DNA of 64,000 nt, from positions 31,401-95,400 of the forward strand of contig CP144170.1 of NCBI GenBank assembly GCA_039636785.1, written 5' to 3'. Source of the DNA: Micrococcaceae bacterium Sec5.7 (lineage in GTDB: Bacteria > Actinomycetota > Actinomycetes > Actinomycetales > Micrococcaceae). A program made the translations under genes and the position numbers. The notes beneath the pieces were generated by a model, which was not told the DNA's origin, did no database searches, and worked only from the letters and a program-made list of their open reading frames with translations. Shown piece by piece: positions 1 to 8,055 of the stretch. Each line of letters starts with the position of its first letter. Position 1 is the first letter of the stretch.

Positions 1-1
1 C

Positions 2-568
2 GCCGACACCAGCATCGGAACCGGGCAGGTCGACGTTTTGGGTGATTCAGCGTATGGCAGCGGCGATTTGCTGGCCGCTGTCACTGCCGCCGGCCATACC
101 CCGATCATCAAACCGATGCCACTGGGCCGTGCCGTCCCCGACGGTTTCACTGTCGATGACTTCAGCATCGACGAGAGCGCGAAAACCGTGACCTGCCCGG
201 CGAAGATCACCCGTGCGATCAGTGCGAAAGGACGGGTAAGTTTTGGTGGAGCCTGCGCATCGTGCCCGCTGATGAGCCGGTGCACGACGGCGAAGAACGG
301 GCGGAAAATGCAGATCCACCCCCACGACCGGCTCCGCCGTGAACACCGGGCCAAGGCTACTGACCCGGAGTTCCTGGCGGACTACCGGCAACACCGGCCC
401 ATGGTCGAACGCTCGATCGCGTGGATGACCCGCGGAGCCAGACGCGTCCCTTACCGCGGGGTCACCAAGAATAATGCCTGGTGGATGACCCATGCTGCCG
501 CAATCAACCTCAAACGACTCCTCAACCTCGGATTGACCGGCCGGAACGGGACGTGGGCACTTGGATAA
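2..568 (+). CDS. IS1182-type transposase, C-terminal part (cut by window edge)
   Basis: The reading frame is already open at the left edge, so only about the last 189 residues of a DDE transposase are present. The visible part has the Cys-rich insert ACASCPLMSRC and, further on, the block YRQHRPMVERSIAWMTRG, which carries the final catalytic Glu region of IS1182/IS5-like enzymes. It ends in the usual helix that contains NLKRLLNLG. The protein would cut and join the ends of its insertion sequence. The stop codon is intact and the C-terminus is full length, so the gene may be whole outside the window. I could not identify the terminal inverted repeat in the 186 bases that follow. Confidence 0.85.
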   Translation, partial: ADTSIGTGQVDVLGDSAYGSGDLLAAVTAAGHTPIIKPMPLGRAVPDGFTVDDFSIDESAKTVTCPAKITRAISAKGRVSFGGACASCPLMSRCTTAKNGRKMQIHPHDRLRREHRAKATDPEFLADYRQHRPMVERSIAWMTRGARRVPYRGVTKNNAWWMTHAAAINLKRLLNLGLTGRNGTWALG

Positions 569-754
569 CACCCCGGACCAGGACCGCCACGCAGAGACCG
601 GCCCGAACGGCGGCCAGAAGCCCCGCGGAGCGCCCAAGACTGGCGACGGACCAGGATTTCAGCCCCGCAGGGCCCCAACCGACGTCCGGCTCCGGCAAAA
701 AAATGGCCCTCCGGAATACCCGGGCGTCATAGATCCGCCTAAATCAGCAGGCTC
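569..754. other. Non-coding tail after the transposase
   Basis: This stretch lies between the transposase stop and the convergent hypothetical gene. It should contain the right end of the insertion sequence, but without the left end there is nothing to pair it with. Short open frames here have no family features and I do not call them. Confidence 0.4.
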
Positions 755-1492
755 CTAGGTCTGCCGCCGGCCATCTCTCCACCCATACCGCGGCTGCAAG
801 TCCAATTTCGGCGGGCTTGTCCATCCTGTCACGCAGTACCCCCACCCCAGCGGAGCGTTTAGTGGTTGGAGCCCTTCTGGCCCGTGGCCCGGCCTCCATC
901 CCCACATGAAATCGATTAGAAGGGCCAGATACGGGAACCGCCCTGGATGCTTCTCGCTGGAGCGAATAGCTCTTCGGGTGAGGGTCTGATCTAGACGCGC
1001 AAACCATCGTTGGCGTTCGAACCACGCGTCTCTGCGCCTCGGCTGCCATCGCCGCTTGTCAAGCTGAACAACGCTCGTCGTTGTCTTCTGCCAGGCCTTG
1101 CCGCTTGCGTCTACGAAGTTGATGACCGGACCGATGATTTCAAGCCCGGTGAGGGGATCAGGCGAGGCAAAGACGAGCTTACCGCCAGGCTCCAGAAGCG
1201 CCTTTGATCGTTCAAGGGGGAGGTAGACGACGGACCATCCGTGAGGTTTGTTGCGTTCGAACGTCCACATGCGTCCGTATGCCACGCCAACGTGGGAGAC
1301 AACGATGGCGTGCGTCCCATCATTGCGAATGAGGATTTCGGAGTGGTTATCCTCTGTGATCTGGCCGGTCGCCCAGGACTCGAAGATCGAAACGCTCGTT
1401 ACGTGACGGAGCCTCTCGCGATGTTCAGTGCGGAGAAAGGTAAGGCTTGCAACTCCCAGGGCGATCCAGGCAACCAGGTCACCGAGTTCCAT
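755..1492 (-). CDS. Hypothetical protein with N-terminal membrane anchor
   Basis: I do not recognise the family. The 245-residue product starts with one hydrophobic helix (about residues 7-21), then a region rich in beta-forming residues (about 30-140), then a basic, Trp- and Arg-rich tail. The topology suggests a membrane-anchored protein with a soluble domain. It is divergent from the next gene, which also encodes a short anchor followed by a soluble region, so the two may act together; that is only a guess from context. The long frame, which starts at ATG, is the main evidence that it is real. Confidence 0.55.
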   Translation of the reverse strand: MELGDLVAWIALGVASLTFLRTEHRERLRHVTSVSIFESWATGQITEDNHSEILIRNDGTHAIVVSHVGVAYGRMWTFERNKPHGWSVVYLPLERSKALLEPGGKLVFASPDPLTGLEIIGPVINFVDASGKAWQKTTTSVVQLDKRRWQPRRRDAWFERQRWFARLDQTLTRRAIRSSEKHPGRFPYLALLIDFMWGWRPGHGPEGLQPLNAPLGWGYCVTGWTSPPKLDLQPRYGWRDGRRQT

Positions 1493-1557
1493 TTGTCAGC
1501 TTCCAATCAGTTAGGTCGTTCAATTATGAGACAAACACGCAGAACCCACTCAGCCAG

Positions 1558-1606
1558 CTTGGGACAATCCCAAGATTTCAGTGCGATCTGTCCCAGGACA
1601 ATTGAG
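1558..1606. repeat. Short palindrome and CAGGACAATTGAG repeat, copy 1
   Basis: CTTGGGA-CAA-TCCCAAG forms a perfect 7-bp hairpin at the start of this stretch. Twenty bases later is CAGGACAATTGAG, which recurs exactly at 16828-16840. ATGAGACAA, found just upstream at about 1526, also recurs near the second copy. The two places lie on either side of the transposon insertion, in what was originally one short region. They could be recombinase or regulator binding sites; the function is unknown. Confidence 0.45.
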
Positions 1607-1712
1607 ACGAGGCATCTCACCACAATTGGGCATGCGACTCGCCGTACGTGTCTAATGGCCAGGGTGTTCCCGGCGCTAGTTCCGTCGGCTCGTGGACAAT
1701 AGAGTTCGCAGC

Positions 1713-2267
1713 ATGGACACGTCGAATTTGATAAATCTGGGCCTCCTAATACTCACCGCATTGGGGTTTGCGCTGACAGTTTGGCAGGCGTTCGACGCCC
1801 GGGCATCACGTGATAAAGCACAAAAGGCGAGTCGCGATGCTGCCGAACATGAAACCGCAGCCCTTGCGGCTGCACGACGATCTGCCAGTGCCGCTGAGTT
1901 GTCGGCCCAGGAACAACGGCGATCCGCAGACGCCCTTGAACGGCAGGCAGCCATCGCCGAAGCTAGCGCCTATCCCTCAGAGAAGTGGCTCGTCGAGCCA
2001 CTCGGAGACGCATCGATCGACCAAAAGTGGAAGGTAACCAATCAGACCGGTGGAGATGTCACTAGCGTGACCGTTGGTACACCCAACGGCTATGACGAAC
2101 AATGGATCAAACCAGATAGTGAGGCTCCGATCGACCTCGCCCGGAACGAAAGCACATACTTTACATTTCTGCACCGACATACGTCACCGACTAGCGCAAC
2201 GATCTGGATCTTCTGGACCCCCGCTGACGGCTCACAACAGAGACAGTTCGTGAAGTCGATTCCCTGA
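1713..2267 (+). CDS. Hypothetical membrane-anchored coiled-coil protein
   Basis: The 184-residue product has one N-terminal transmembrane helix (about residues 5-23). A long Ala/Glu/Arg-rich heptad-like segment (about 25-85) looks like a coiled coil. The last 100 residues are rich in Thr, Val and aromatic residues and look like a beta domain. I chose the ATG directly before the hydrophobic helix; an in-frame GTG lies 21 bases upstream at 1692, and neither start has a good ribosome binding site. The family is not recognised. The gene is divergent from the preceding membrane-anchored gene. Confidence 0.5.
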   Translation: MDTSNLINLGLLILTALGFALTVWQAFDARASRDKAQKASRDAAEHETAALAAARRSASAAELSAQEQRRSADALERQAAIAEASAYPSEKWLVEPLGDASIDQKWKVTNQTGGDVTSVTVGTPNGYDEQWIKPDSEAPIDLARNESTYFTFLHRHTSPTSATIWIFWTPADGSQQRQFVKSIP

Positions 2268-2438
2268 ATGGGGTGTGCGCGGTGCAGTGTTGGCCGCCCG
2301 TCATCTCCAAAACGCCGCGGGGTCCCTTGCTTTTACCATGACCCAGACGCTAAACAAGAGCCAGGACATTTGGGCGCAGGGACGTCGACAATAGGCCTCT
2401 GCGAACTTGAGAGATGATTGGAAAGAGGCCCACCCAAC

Positions 2439-2498
2439 ATGACACCACGAGTGAAGTTCCTCTTGAACGTCGGGCTCGTTCTACTTGGCCTAGGTATC
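2439..2498 (+). pseudogene. Small membrane protein gene, 5' part, split by the Tn3-family transposon
   Basis: GGAAAGAGG stands 10 bases before an ATG that opens MTPRVKFLLNVGLVLLGLGI. The frame then runs into the transposon's left repeat. Removing the transposon and one copy of GTATC joins this frame exactly to the frame at 16193-16384. The rebuilt protein has 83 residues with one hydrophobic segment at each end. Its function is unknown. Confidence 0.8.
2494..2498. repeat. Target-site duplication GTATC, left copy
   Basis: GTATC directly precedes the five Gs of the left inverted repeat. The same five bases directly follow the five Cs of the right repeat at 16188-16192. Five-base duplications are the rule for Tn3-family insertion. 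Confidence 0.9.
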
Positions 2499-2542
2499 GG
2501 GGGTCGAGGACCAATGCGCGGGAAAGTAGCGCTAAGGATCAA
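2499..2542 (+). repeat. Left terminal inverted repeat of the transposon
   Basis: This 44-bp end opens with GGGGGTCGAGGACC and closes with GCGCTAAGGATCAA. It pairs with the repeat at 16144-16187 and, over its outer 39 bases, with the inner repeat at 2716-2754. Confidence 0.85.
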
Positions 2543-2715
2543 GATGACCACGCTGGCGCGGCTTTCCCTGGACCGCGATGGGGAGTTTGCCCTGTTCAGC
2601 GCGAGCAGTCACCTAAACATCCGTAGACGTTGCATTGGCCCGGACACGGCATGCTTTACAGCTCTGACCTGCGGAAACGTTTCAAGTGCAGAAGGTTACC
2701 GGGCACTCCCACCAG

Positions 2716-2754
2716 CCTTAGCGCCAGTTTCCCGCGCATTGGTCCCCGACCCCC
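2716..2754 (-). repeat. Third, internal Tn3-type terminal repeat
   Basis: Read on the minus strand this begins GGGGGTCGGGGACC and ends GCGCTAAGG, so it has right-end orientation. No left-end partner for it other than 2499 is present. It truncates the coding frame that follows it. Confidence 0.8.
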
Positions 2755-2968
2755 GACACCCGCACAGGTGGAGAAGCCGCGCGTCATGACCCGGCTGCAG
2801 AAGCTTGTCGCTGAGCAGCAGGCCAAGAAGACGGCAGAGCAGGCACCGGCGGAGAAGAAACCCGAAACCGAGGCCCAGCGGCAATCGCGGCTCATGGCCG
2901 AACGCGCCCAGCGCGAACAGCAACGGACGCAGACTGAGAACCTGCGCGGTCCCGGCCTGGGACTCTAG
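2755..2968 (+). pseudogene. C-terminal fragment of an Ala/Glu/Gln-rich protein
   Basis: The frame comes straight out of the internal terminal repeat and ends in a highly charged tail (EAQRQSRLMAERAQREQQ, then RGPGLGL). An ATG at 2786 would give a free-standing 60-residue peptide, but there is no good ribosome binding site before it. Such charged tails are common at the C-termini of relaxases and other large plasmid proteins. I take this to be the end of a longer gene cut off by a Tn3-type end; its identity is not certain. Confidence 0.45.
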
Positions 2969-2996
2969 CGAGCGTCGCTAACATGGGGCGGCTTGT

Positions 2997-3022
2997 GAAA
3001 AAGTGAAATATCCAACGCTAAG
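2997..3022 (+). repeat. 24-26-bp direct repeat, copy 1
   Basis: GAAAAAGTGAAATATCCAAC followed by GCTAAG. The second copy at 4374-4397 differs by two substitutions and a 2-base gap. The pair encloses the DUF7793-like gene and the toxin-antitoxin pair. Confidence 0.55.
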
Positions 3023-3070
3023 ATTTTGCTTGCGCGGTGCAGGAACCTACCTTGCCGGTGTCCGGAAGAA

Positions 3071-3466
3071 TCAGGCCGGGACTTGGTGGTCCATTTCGGA
3101 AACTGAGAGATCCTCCAGCCATGCCACCGCGGCCGGACGCGACGTGAAAAACTTTTGGAGACTGTGCTGGCCTCGCTGTACCCAAGCGGCAACGACCCGG
3201 TCAATATTCATCGTCCCGACCATGGCGACGGAAGAAACGAACCGGGTGTCCCGGTAGTGGTTACACGCTTCGACAGTCAGGTTGACGTCGATGATTTCGA
3301 TCAACAATGGTCGCTTCCGGCCAGCGCTGAGAGCCTCCACAGCGAGCACAGATTCCGCAACGTCTTCGGCCTGAAGAATGGAACCGGGCACCCAGATCAA
3401 GTGAAGGGTCCCGCCGGCATGTAGGCTCAGCGTCCCTTTTCCACCTGCAAGCACGATCTCTGCCAC
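3071..3466 (-). CDS. STAS/SEC14-like (DUF7793-type) protein
   Basis: From the chosen GTG the product has 131 residues, the usual size for this small actinobacterial family. It has the expected blocks: GTLHLIWVPG near the start, RRKPLL-like strand RKRPLLIEI, MNIDRVVAAW, and FFTSRPAAVAWLEDL at the end. Members of the family are stand-alone STAS-like domains of unknown role, often linked to regulation. The GTG has GGGGAATTC just upstream. The frame stays open for 61 more codons to a TTG at 3649, but that start would fall inside the toxin-antitoxin operator, so I prefer the shorter protein. Confidence 0.6.
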   Translation of the reverse strand: MAEIVLAGGKGTLSLHAGGTLHLIWVPGSILQAEDVAESVLAVEALSAGRKRPLLIEIIDVNLTVEACNHYRDTRFVSSVAMVGTMNIDRVVAAWVQRGQHSLQKFFTSRPAAVAWLEDLSVSEMDHQVPA

Positions 3467-3631
3467 GAATTCCCCTGCGCCAGAGTATCCGCAAAACGTG
3501 TGCCGCGGTAGGTCCTGTAGGTCAAATTCGGCATCCCAGCTGAATGCCGAAGTTGACCTAAAGGACCAACCGGCGGCCAGCGGAAGCCGTCCAGAACGGC
3601 TCCCTGACTCGATAATTTCCCCGATGCTGAG

Positions 3632-3675
3632 GCTAATATTGTCTTGCAATATTAGCTAATATTGTGCGACAATAT
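3632..3675. promoter_or_regulatory. Palindromic operator of the toxin-antitoxin pair
   Basis: GCTAATATTG-TCTTG-CAATATTAGC is a perfect 10-bp inverted repeat. It runs directly into ATATTGT-GCG-ACAATAT, a perfect 7-bp one, four bases before the toxin ATG. The shared half-site (ATATTG) suggests cooperative binding by the ribbon-helix-helix antitoxin, the usual mode of autoregulation. Confidence 0.75.
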
Positions 3676-3679
3676 CATT

Positions 3680-3958
3680 ATGGCAATCAGGTGGACAGAC
3701 AGCGCAGACAAGCACGGCATAGACCGTGAGGATGCACTGAATGCGATCCTCCACCAGATCTACCACGTTGAACAGTTCGACGAACCCCGGGTGGACACCG
3801 GGGCCCGTCCGGATCTCTTTATCGGTCCGACCCGCGACCGGCGCATGATGCTGGAAGTCATGGCGGTCATCACACCGCCGAACGACATCCTTGTTTTCCA
3901 CGTCATGGAAGCACGCCGCAACATACTCGACATCGCAGAAAGGGGAACCACAGAATGA
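3680..3958 (+). CDS. BrnT-like type II toxin
   Basis: The 92-residue product follows the BrnT plan: an N-terminal WTDSADKHGIDREDALNAI block (compare WD..K...KHG.S.EEA), a central strand pair with LFIGPTRDRRMMLEVMAV, and a final VMEARRN. BrnT toxins are RelE-fold ribonucleases held in check by a DNA-binding antitoxin. The ATG is used because an upstream TTG (3662) would begin inside the operator. The stop overlaps the ATG of the antitoxin by four bases, so the pair is translationally coupled. Toxin-first order is typical for BrnTA. Confidence 0.7.
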   Translation: MAIRWTDSADKHGIDREDALNAILHQIYHVEQFDEPRVDTGARPDLFIGPTRDRRMMLEVMAVITPPNDILVFHVMEARRNILDIAERGTTE

Positions 3959-4317
3959 ACACGAAGAAGGCCAAGGGCGGCCATACAGAGGAACTGGACC
4001 CGCAGGAACAGGCCCGCTATGACGCCCTCGCATCCTGGGCGGAAACCGCCGACATCGCACCCGGTGCCCGCATCACCAAAGCCACCGGCCCCGAAGCGGG
4101 CAGGGCACTGCTGGAAACCGCCCTGGGCTCCCCCGAGGCTGTACGGCGGGCTGTAGGAAAGCCATCCCTCAGCAAGAAGGGAACCTCCCCCTCACGCTCC
4201 GTCCGACTGCCCGAAGATATGGATGCCCAGTTGCTCGCCCGGTCAGAGCAGGAACACCGCAAGCCAAGCGAGGTACTGCGCGAAGCCCTGCGCGAATACC
4301 TGGCTAAAGCCTCCTGA
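3955..4317 (+). CDS. Ribbon-helix-helix antitoxin
   Basis: The 120-residue product ends in a classic ribbon-helix-helix: the strand SRSVRLPEDMDAQLLARS followed by helices holding RKPSEVLREALREYL. The N-terminal 75 residues are Ala/Glu-rich and should bind the toxin. It is coupled to the toxin gene by an ATGA overlap, and two strong palindromes lie before the pair. The RHH domain is clear; assignment as partner of a BrnT-like toxin rests on the neighbour. Confidence 0.75.
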   Translation: MNTKKAKGGHTEELDPQEQARYDALASWAETADIAPGARITKATGPEAGRALLETALGSPEAVRRAVGKPSLSKKGTSPSRSVRLPEDMDAQLLARSEQEHRKPSEVLREALREYLAKAS

Positions 4318-4320
4318 GGC

Positions 4321-4355
4321 CGGCCCCGTGAATCGGGGCTGAATCTGGATTCACC
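4321..4355 (+). terminator. Possible terminator after the toxin-antitoxin pair
   Basis: GGCCCCG-TGAAT-CGGGGCT and the overlapping GTGAATC / GATTCAC can form alternative short hairpins just after the antitoxin stop. There is no clear U-tract, so the call is weak. Confidence 0.3.
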
Positions 4356-4373
4356 CCCACCCCGCCGACCTGG

Positions 4374-4397
4374 GAAAAAGTCGAATATCCAACTAAG
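4374..4397 (+). repeat. 24-26-bp direct repeat, copy 2
   Basis: GAAAAAGTCGAATATCCAAC followed by TAAG matches 2997-3022. The pair marks the ends of a 1.4-kb block holding the toxin-antitoxin pair. Confidence 0.55.
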
Positions 4398-4457
4398 GGC
4401 TTCCGGTCAGGGCTTAACACTGCCTGAGTCCACACCGCCCGAGGAAATCGGAATAAC

Positions 4458-6140
4458 TCATACAGGGATCATTGAGCGTTGGGTCTTTCCGTTAATCGAC
4501 TTGGGCAGCCGGTCGACAACCTTGCATTGCATGAGGCGAATCCCGGGGTCCAGTTGCTGATTGGCCCAGTCCATGATCGCCGTCGCGTCTGTGGGGGCCG
4601 CGGGACCTGAAGTGCTCGGGGTCTTGGGCTCGCGTAGCACCACGTACGCGTGCGGTACGTAGCCACCGACCGGGTCAGCTCGTCCGATCACTGCGCTCTC
4701 CAGGACAGCCGGATGGTGTTCTAGGACCGACTCAATCTGGGCCGGCGCGACGAGCACCCCGAAGGTCTTGAAGACATCGTCCCCCCTCCCAAGCAGAACG
4801 AAGCTGCCGTCGGACCTCCGTTCGGCGTAGTCACCGGACCACTGCAGGCCGTCGGGGGTCGTCTCCATGACTCGCTCACCGTGGTCGGTGATGTATCGCA
4901 AGAAGCTAGGCGAAGATGCACCGCGGTAGTAGAGGCGGGCTGCAGGCTCGCCCGGCTCGTGCCTGAGCTCGATCTGGTATCCGGGAAGCAACCTGAGTCC
5001 GGGGCCTACCTGAGTAGCGGCTGGGAACTCGCCAAGGATGGCAGTGGCCTCTGACTGGCCAAATCCCTCGCGCACGCGGATGCCCCAGTCGTCGGTGAAG
5101 CGTGTAGCGGTGTGGTTTCCGAGTGCTTCCCCCACCGTGGTCACGTCCCGGAGCTTGGACGGCCGTGATCCGGCGGAGGTGCGGATGCGGCGAAGAATGT
5201 TCGCCGGGGCACAGAGTGTGTCGACTTGGTTCTCTTTAAGGAAGGAACCTAGCTCCGGGATCCGATCCTCAGGGGGTGGGGCGACGAGTGTTACTCCGGA
5301 AGTGAGTGGGACCAGAAAGCTGCTCCAGAAGAACTTTGCCCACCCAGGGGAGCTCATGTTGAGGTGACGTTCACCGGCCCGAAGTTGGTTCCAGTACAGC
5401 GATGCCAAATGAGCGATGCTGTGGGAACGGTGGCTATGCAGAACCAGCTTGGGGTGACCAGTGGTGCCAGAAGTGAAGACGCCGAATGCCTCCGCATCAG
5501 CCGACGTCGGCGAAGCGGGAATGAACTCTCGCAGTGCCGTACCCCGCTGGCTGTTCACGGCCGCAGCGTAATTGCCGTCGGCGAACGGATACGAATAGCT
5601 GGCGATCTCAGAGACGGGAAGGACAAAGGCGTCCAGGACCTCGTGATTGGGGTGGACCTCGTCGACGATCACAAGGGAGGCCCCTGCTGCGTCGGCCCTG
5701 TAGGACAGCCCTTCGCCGTGCAGACCAGGGTGGATGGGCACACACACGGCCTGGACCTTCAATAGGGCCAGCAGGACAATCCAGAGCTGTGCGGTCTGCT
5801 CCATTTGGACGACCACGCGTCGACCGGCCAGACAACCGTGAAGCTCGCTGAGTCCGACGGCCAGGTCGTCCGAGAGGATCGACATGGTCTCGTAGGAGGT
5901 CTCGACATACTCGGTTTTGGTGTGGTCCCAGGGGGCGATGAGCGCCGGTTGGCGGTTGCGTGCTGAGAACATGTCGAAGTATTCCAGTGCCCAGTTAAAC
6001 CCATCCTCGCACCCTGGCCAACGGAAGGAAGTGAGAGCGGCATCGTAATCGTCGTAGTTCTGAACTAGGGCGTAACGAGCGGTTAAAAACTCGACAGATG
6101 CAGGGGTACTCCTGCCGGAGTTCCAATTCTTAGCGGGCAT
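4458..6140 (-). CDS. Acyl-CoA synthetase / AMP-dependent ligase
   Basis: This 560-residue adenylate-forming enzyme has the AMP-binding P-loop FTSGTTGHPKLVLHSH (about residues 225-240), the A5 block REGFGQSEAT, the A7 block WSGDYAERRSDGSFVLLGRGDD, and the A10 lysine in LPKSINGKTQR. Enzymes of this group activate a carboxylic acid with ATP and usually transfer it to CoA; the overall layout is closest to medium-chain (AcsM-like) acyl-CoA synthetases. It is the last gene of a three-gene leftward operon, and its start overlaps the end of the FAD/NAD(P) gene by 11 bases. The substrate cannot be read from the sequence. Confidence 0.85.
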   Translation of the reverse strand: MPAKNWNSGRSTPASVEFLTARYALVQNYDDYDAALTSFRWPGCEDGFNWALEYFDMFSARNRQPALIAPWDHTKTEYVETSYETMSILSDDLAVGLSELHGCLAGRRVVVQMEQTAQLWIVLLALLKVQAVCVPIHPGLHGEGLSYRADAAGASLVIVDEVHPNHEVLDAFVLPVSEIASYSYPFADGNYAAAVNSQRGTALREFIPASPTSADAEAFGVFTSGTTGHPKLVLHSHRSHSIAHLASLYWNQLRAGERHLNMSSPGWAKFFWSSFLVPLTSGVTLVAPPPEDRIPELGSFLKENQVDTLCAPANILRRIRTSAGSRPSKLRDVTTVGEALGNHTATRFTDDWGIRVREGFGQSEATAILGEFPAATQVGPGLRLLPGYQIELRHEPGEPAARLYYRGASSPSFLRYITDHGERVMETTPDGLQWSGDYAERRSDGSFVLLGRGDDVFKTFGVLVAPAQIESVLEHHPAVLESAVIGRADPVGGYVPHAYVVLREPKTPSTSGPAAPTDATAIMDWANQQLDPGIRLMQCKVVDRLPKSINGKTQRSMIPV

Positions 6141-8052
6141 GGTCGATGCTCCTGGCTGCTACGGTCTGCAGGATTGTGGTGGCGATGCGATCGGCGTTCT
6201 GGAAGAAGCCGCCGAAGACTCCGGGGCGACCGTTGCCGATCTGCGTGAACCAGTTGACTCCCTCGGTGGGGATGCCGATCCCGTACAGGTTTGGGATGAG
6301 ACATCCGGTAGTGCCACGGACGTTACCGGATTCATGAGAGACATCGATGCACTCCTGCTCCGTGCGGGTCGGGCCGGAAGGGTAAACCCACCGCCGAATC
6401 ATTCCTTGGGCCAGCAATGAGGGGTAGAGGGACGAGGTGGAGCCGGCCAAGCTGTACTTCGGAACACGTGCATCGATGATTCGGTCCATCCGCAACGGGT
6501 GAGTGTGGGTGGGCGAGTCGATGAGCAGGTCCCCGTGATCGGTTTCGTGCAAAGAGGATCCGGGTGGGGCAATCCGCACGATTCCGGCATCCATCAGTGC
6601 TATAAGCTCTTGGAGTCTGCGCACTGGGGGCCCGGCCACGAGCAAGCCGTACATGGCGGTGAATCGGCCGCGGAATTCCCGCTCGTAGCTGTCCGCCTCA
6701 AGACGTCCGTCTTCCACGACCAGGCGCGCAGGGCCTCGAAGATCGCGGAGCGTGTCCAACGCAGCTTTGAGGGGGTTGCTCAGGTTGCCACCTAGTGCTT
6801 CTCGGATATCGTTCTCAAGGAAGGCCCGCAACTCGGCGTTCCACTGCCGGGTCGTCTTGAATGTGCGACCCATGAATGGTCGAGACAGAGCGTGGAGATC
6901 GATCTGGAATGGGTCCTCAATGCCCGCAGTGATCGCCGCATTGCGGACAGCCTGCCGGGGGCTGTCACCACCGGCCACATGCCGGCACTGTTCCAGGAAG
7001 ACCGCCCGGGACTCGGGCCCATGCAGCTGTTCGAGTCGCACAGCAGTGTGAACCATGTCGGCTTCGGCAAGCATTACGTCCAGGACATCCCGGTCGAAGT
7101 TCAGAGGCCCGCTGCCGCGCAAGGCCAACATGCGTTCTGCCGTGCAGATGACTGGCGAATACTGGTGGTCGGCCGACTTCTGGTTCACCCCGCGTGCCAG
7201 GATCGGTGTGGCAGACCGTGAGTAGCCGATGATCTGTGGCTCCTCTCCAGACCTAAGGTAGCGCAGGCCGCCATGGTCATCTTCGATAAACTCGCCACGG
7301 CGCGCGACCGTCAGCAACGCCGTGATGTCGTGGAAGGACAGGCCCAGGCCCAGCGCCAGCACTCGCTCCCCGCCCCGAATATCGGAAAGGCTCAGACTGG
7401 CCGCAGAATCCCCGACAATCACCCGCCGAGAGTCCAAACGAACCCCTGGGGCGATCTCGGTATCCTTGGCCACGCTGTGCCCGGTGGCCAAGACAACAGA
7501 GTCGGCGAGGATCCGCTCACCGGAGGCCAAGTTCACCACGTACCCACCGGTCCGCTCGGTCCCCCGACCTGCCATAGGGCGCAAATCGACGCAGGTGTCA
7601 GTGCACAGCTCCACTGAGATGTGATCCGGGGCATGACGCACTATCTCCGTGCAGGCGTCATCGAGGTACTGTCCATAGATAAACCGCGGCTCGTAACCTG
7701 CATCGGACTGCGGTAACCCCTTAGAGGACAACCACCGCTCAAGTGAGGGACCATGACCAGCCCGTGTCGGACCAGCGTCGGGGCTGCCAGAGAAGATAGT
7801 GACCTCTCGGGCCGGGGTGTTCATGAGAAGATGCCGCGATTGCCGCGGGTCCCAGATCCGTCCGGCGCCCGGCCACGTGCCGTCGACCAACCAGATCGTC
7901 ATGTCTAAGCGGTCGGCATCTTCGCTGTTCGAGAGCAAGCGCTCGAGAACCGACAGGCCCCGCGGCCCGCCACCGATGATGACGACCACATAATCATCCA
8001 CGGCGGCCTGGTCTGGTTGGGTCTCTCGGGCAGCGATCGCGACATCCCCCAT
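6130..8052 (-). CDS. FAD/NAD(P)-binding protein (NAD_binding_9 type)
   Basis: The 640-residue product opens with a Rossmann fold, YVVVIIGGGPRGLSVLERLL (about residues 21-40), with the GGGPRG signature of the PF13454 group. ILADSVVLATGHS supplies the second flavoenzyme motif. The C-terminal end (GCLIPNLYGIGIPTEGVNWF...) is typical of this family of large putative oxidoreductases. The substrate is unknown. The gene begins three bases after the cupin stop and overlaps the ligase, so the three proteins are almost certainly made together and may share one pathway. Confidence 0.8.
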   Translation of the reverse strand: MGDVAIAARETQPDQAAVDDYVVVIIGGGPRGLSVLERLLSNSEDADRLDMTIWLVDGTWPGAGRIWDPRQSRHLLMNTPAREVTIFSGSPDAGPTRAGHGPSLERWLSSKGLPQSDAGYEPRFIYGQYLDDACTEIVRHAPDHISVELCTDTCVDLRPMAGRGTERTGGYVVNLASGERILADSVVLATGHSVAKDTEIAPGVRLDSRRVIVGDSAASLSLSDIRGGERVLALGLGLSFHDITALLTVARRGEFIEDDHGGLRYLRSGEEPQIIGYSRSATPILARGVNQKSADHQYSPVICTAERMLALRGSGPLNFDRDVLDVMLAEADMVHTAVRLEQLHGPESRAVFLEQCRHVAGGDSPRQAVRNAAITAGIEDPFQIDLHALSRPFMGRTFKTTRQWNAELRAFLENDIREALGGNLSNPLKAALDTLRDLRGPARLVVEDGRLEADSYEREFRGRFTAMYGLLVAGPPVRRLQELIALMDAGIVRIAPPGSSLHETDHGDLLIDSPTHTHPLRMDRIIDARVPKYSLAGSTSSLYPSLLAQGMIRRWVYPSGPTRTEQECIDVSHESGNVRGTTGCLIPNLYGIGIPTEGVNWFTQIGNGRPGVFGGFFQNADRIATTILQTVAARSIDHAR

Positions 8053-8055
8053 GGG

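Larger units (their letters stand above)
2499..2754. mobile_element. Possible 256-bp Tn3-derived miniature element at the transposon's left end
   Basis: An inward-facing terminal repeat at 2499 and its reverse complement, ending in five Cs at 2754, enclose 256 bases with no convincing gene. The two ends match over about 39 bases with roughly three differences (GGGGGTCGRGGACC... GCGCTAAGG). The flanks differ (GTATC and GACAC), so this segment did not insert here alone. It resembles the non-autonomous miniature elements known in the Tn3 family. It may have supplied the left end used to mobilise the larger transposon. Confidence 0.6.

Noticed and set aside
2333..2551. Minus-strand frame over the left transposon junction
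   Set aside because: It crosses the insertion border and is antisense to the interrupted gene; no domain.
2499..2754. Independent insertion of the 256-bp element at this site
   Set aside because: Its flanks are GTATC and GACAC, so there is no target duplication of its own; only the outer 13.7-kb unit has one.
3467..3649. 61-residue extension of the DUF7793-like protein from a TTG start
   Set aside because: The start would lie inside the toxin-antitoxin operator, and the family is normally about 120-130 residues, which fits the GTG at 3466.
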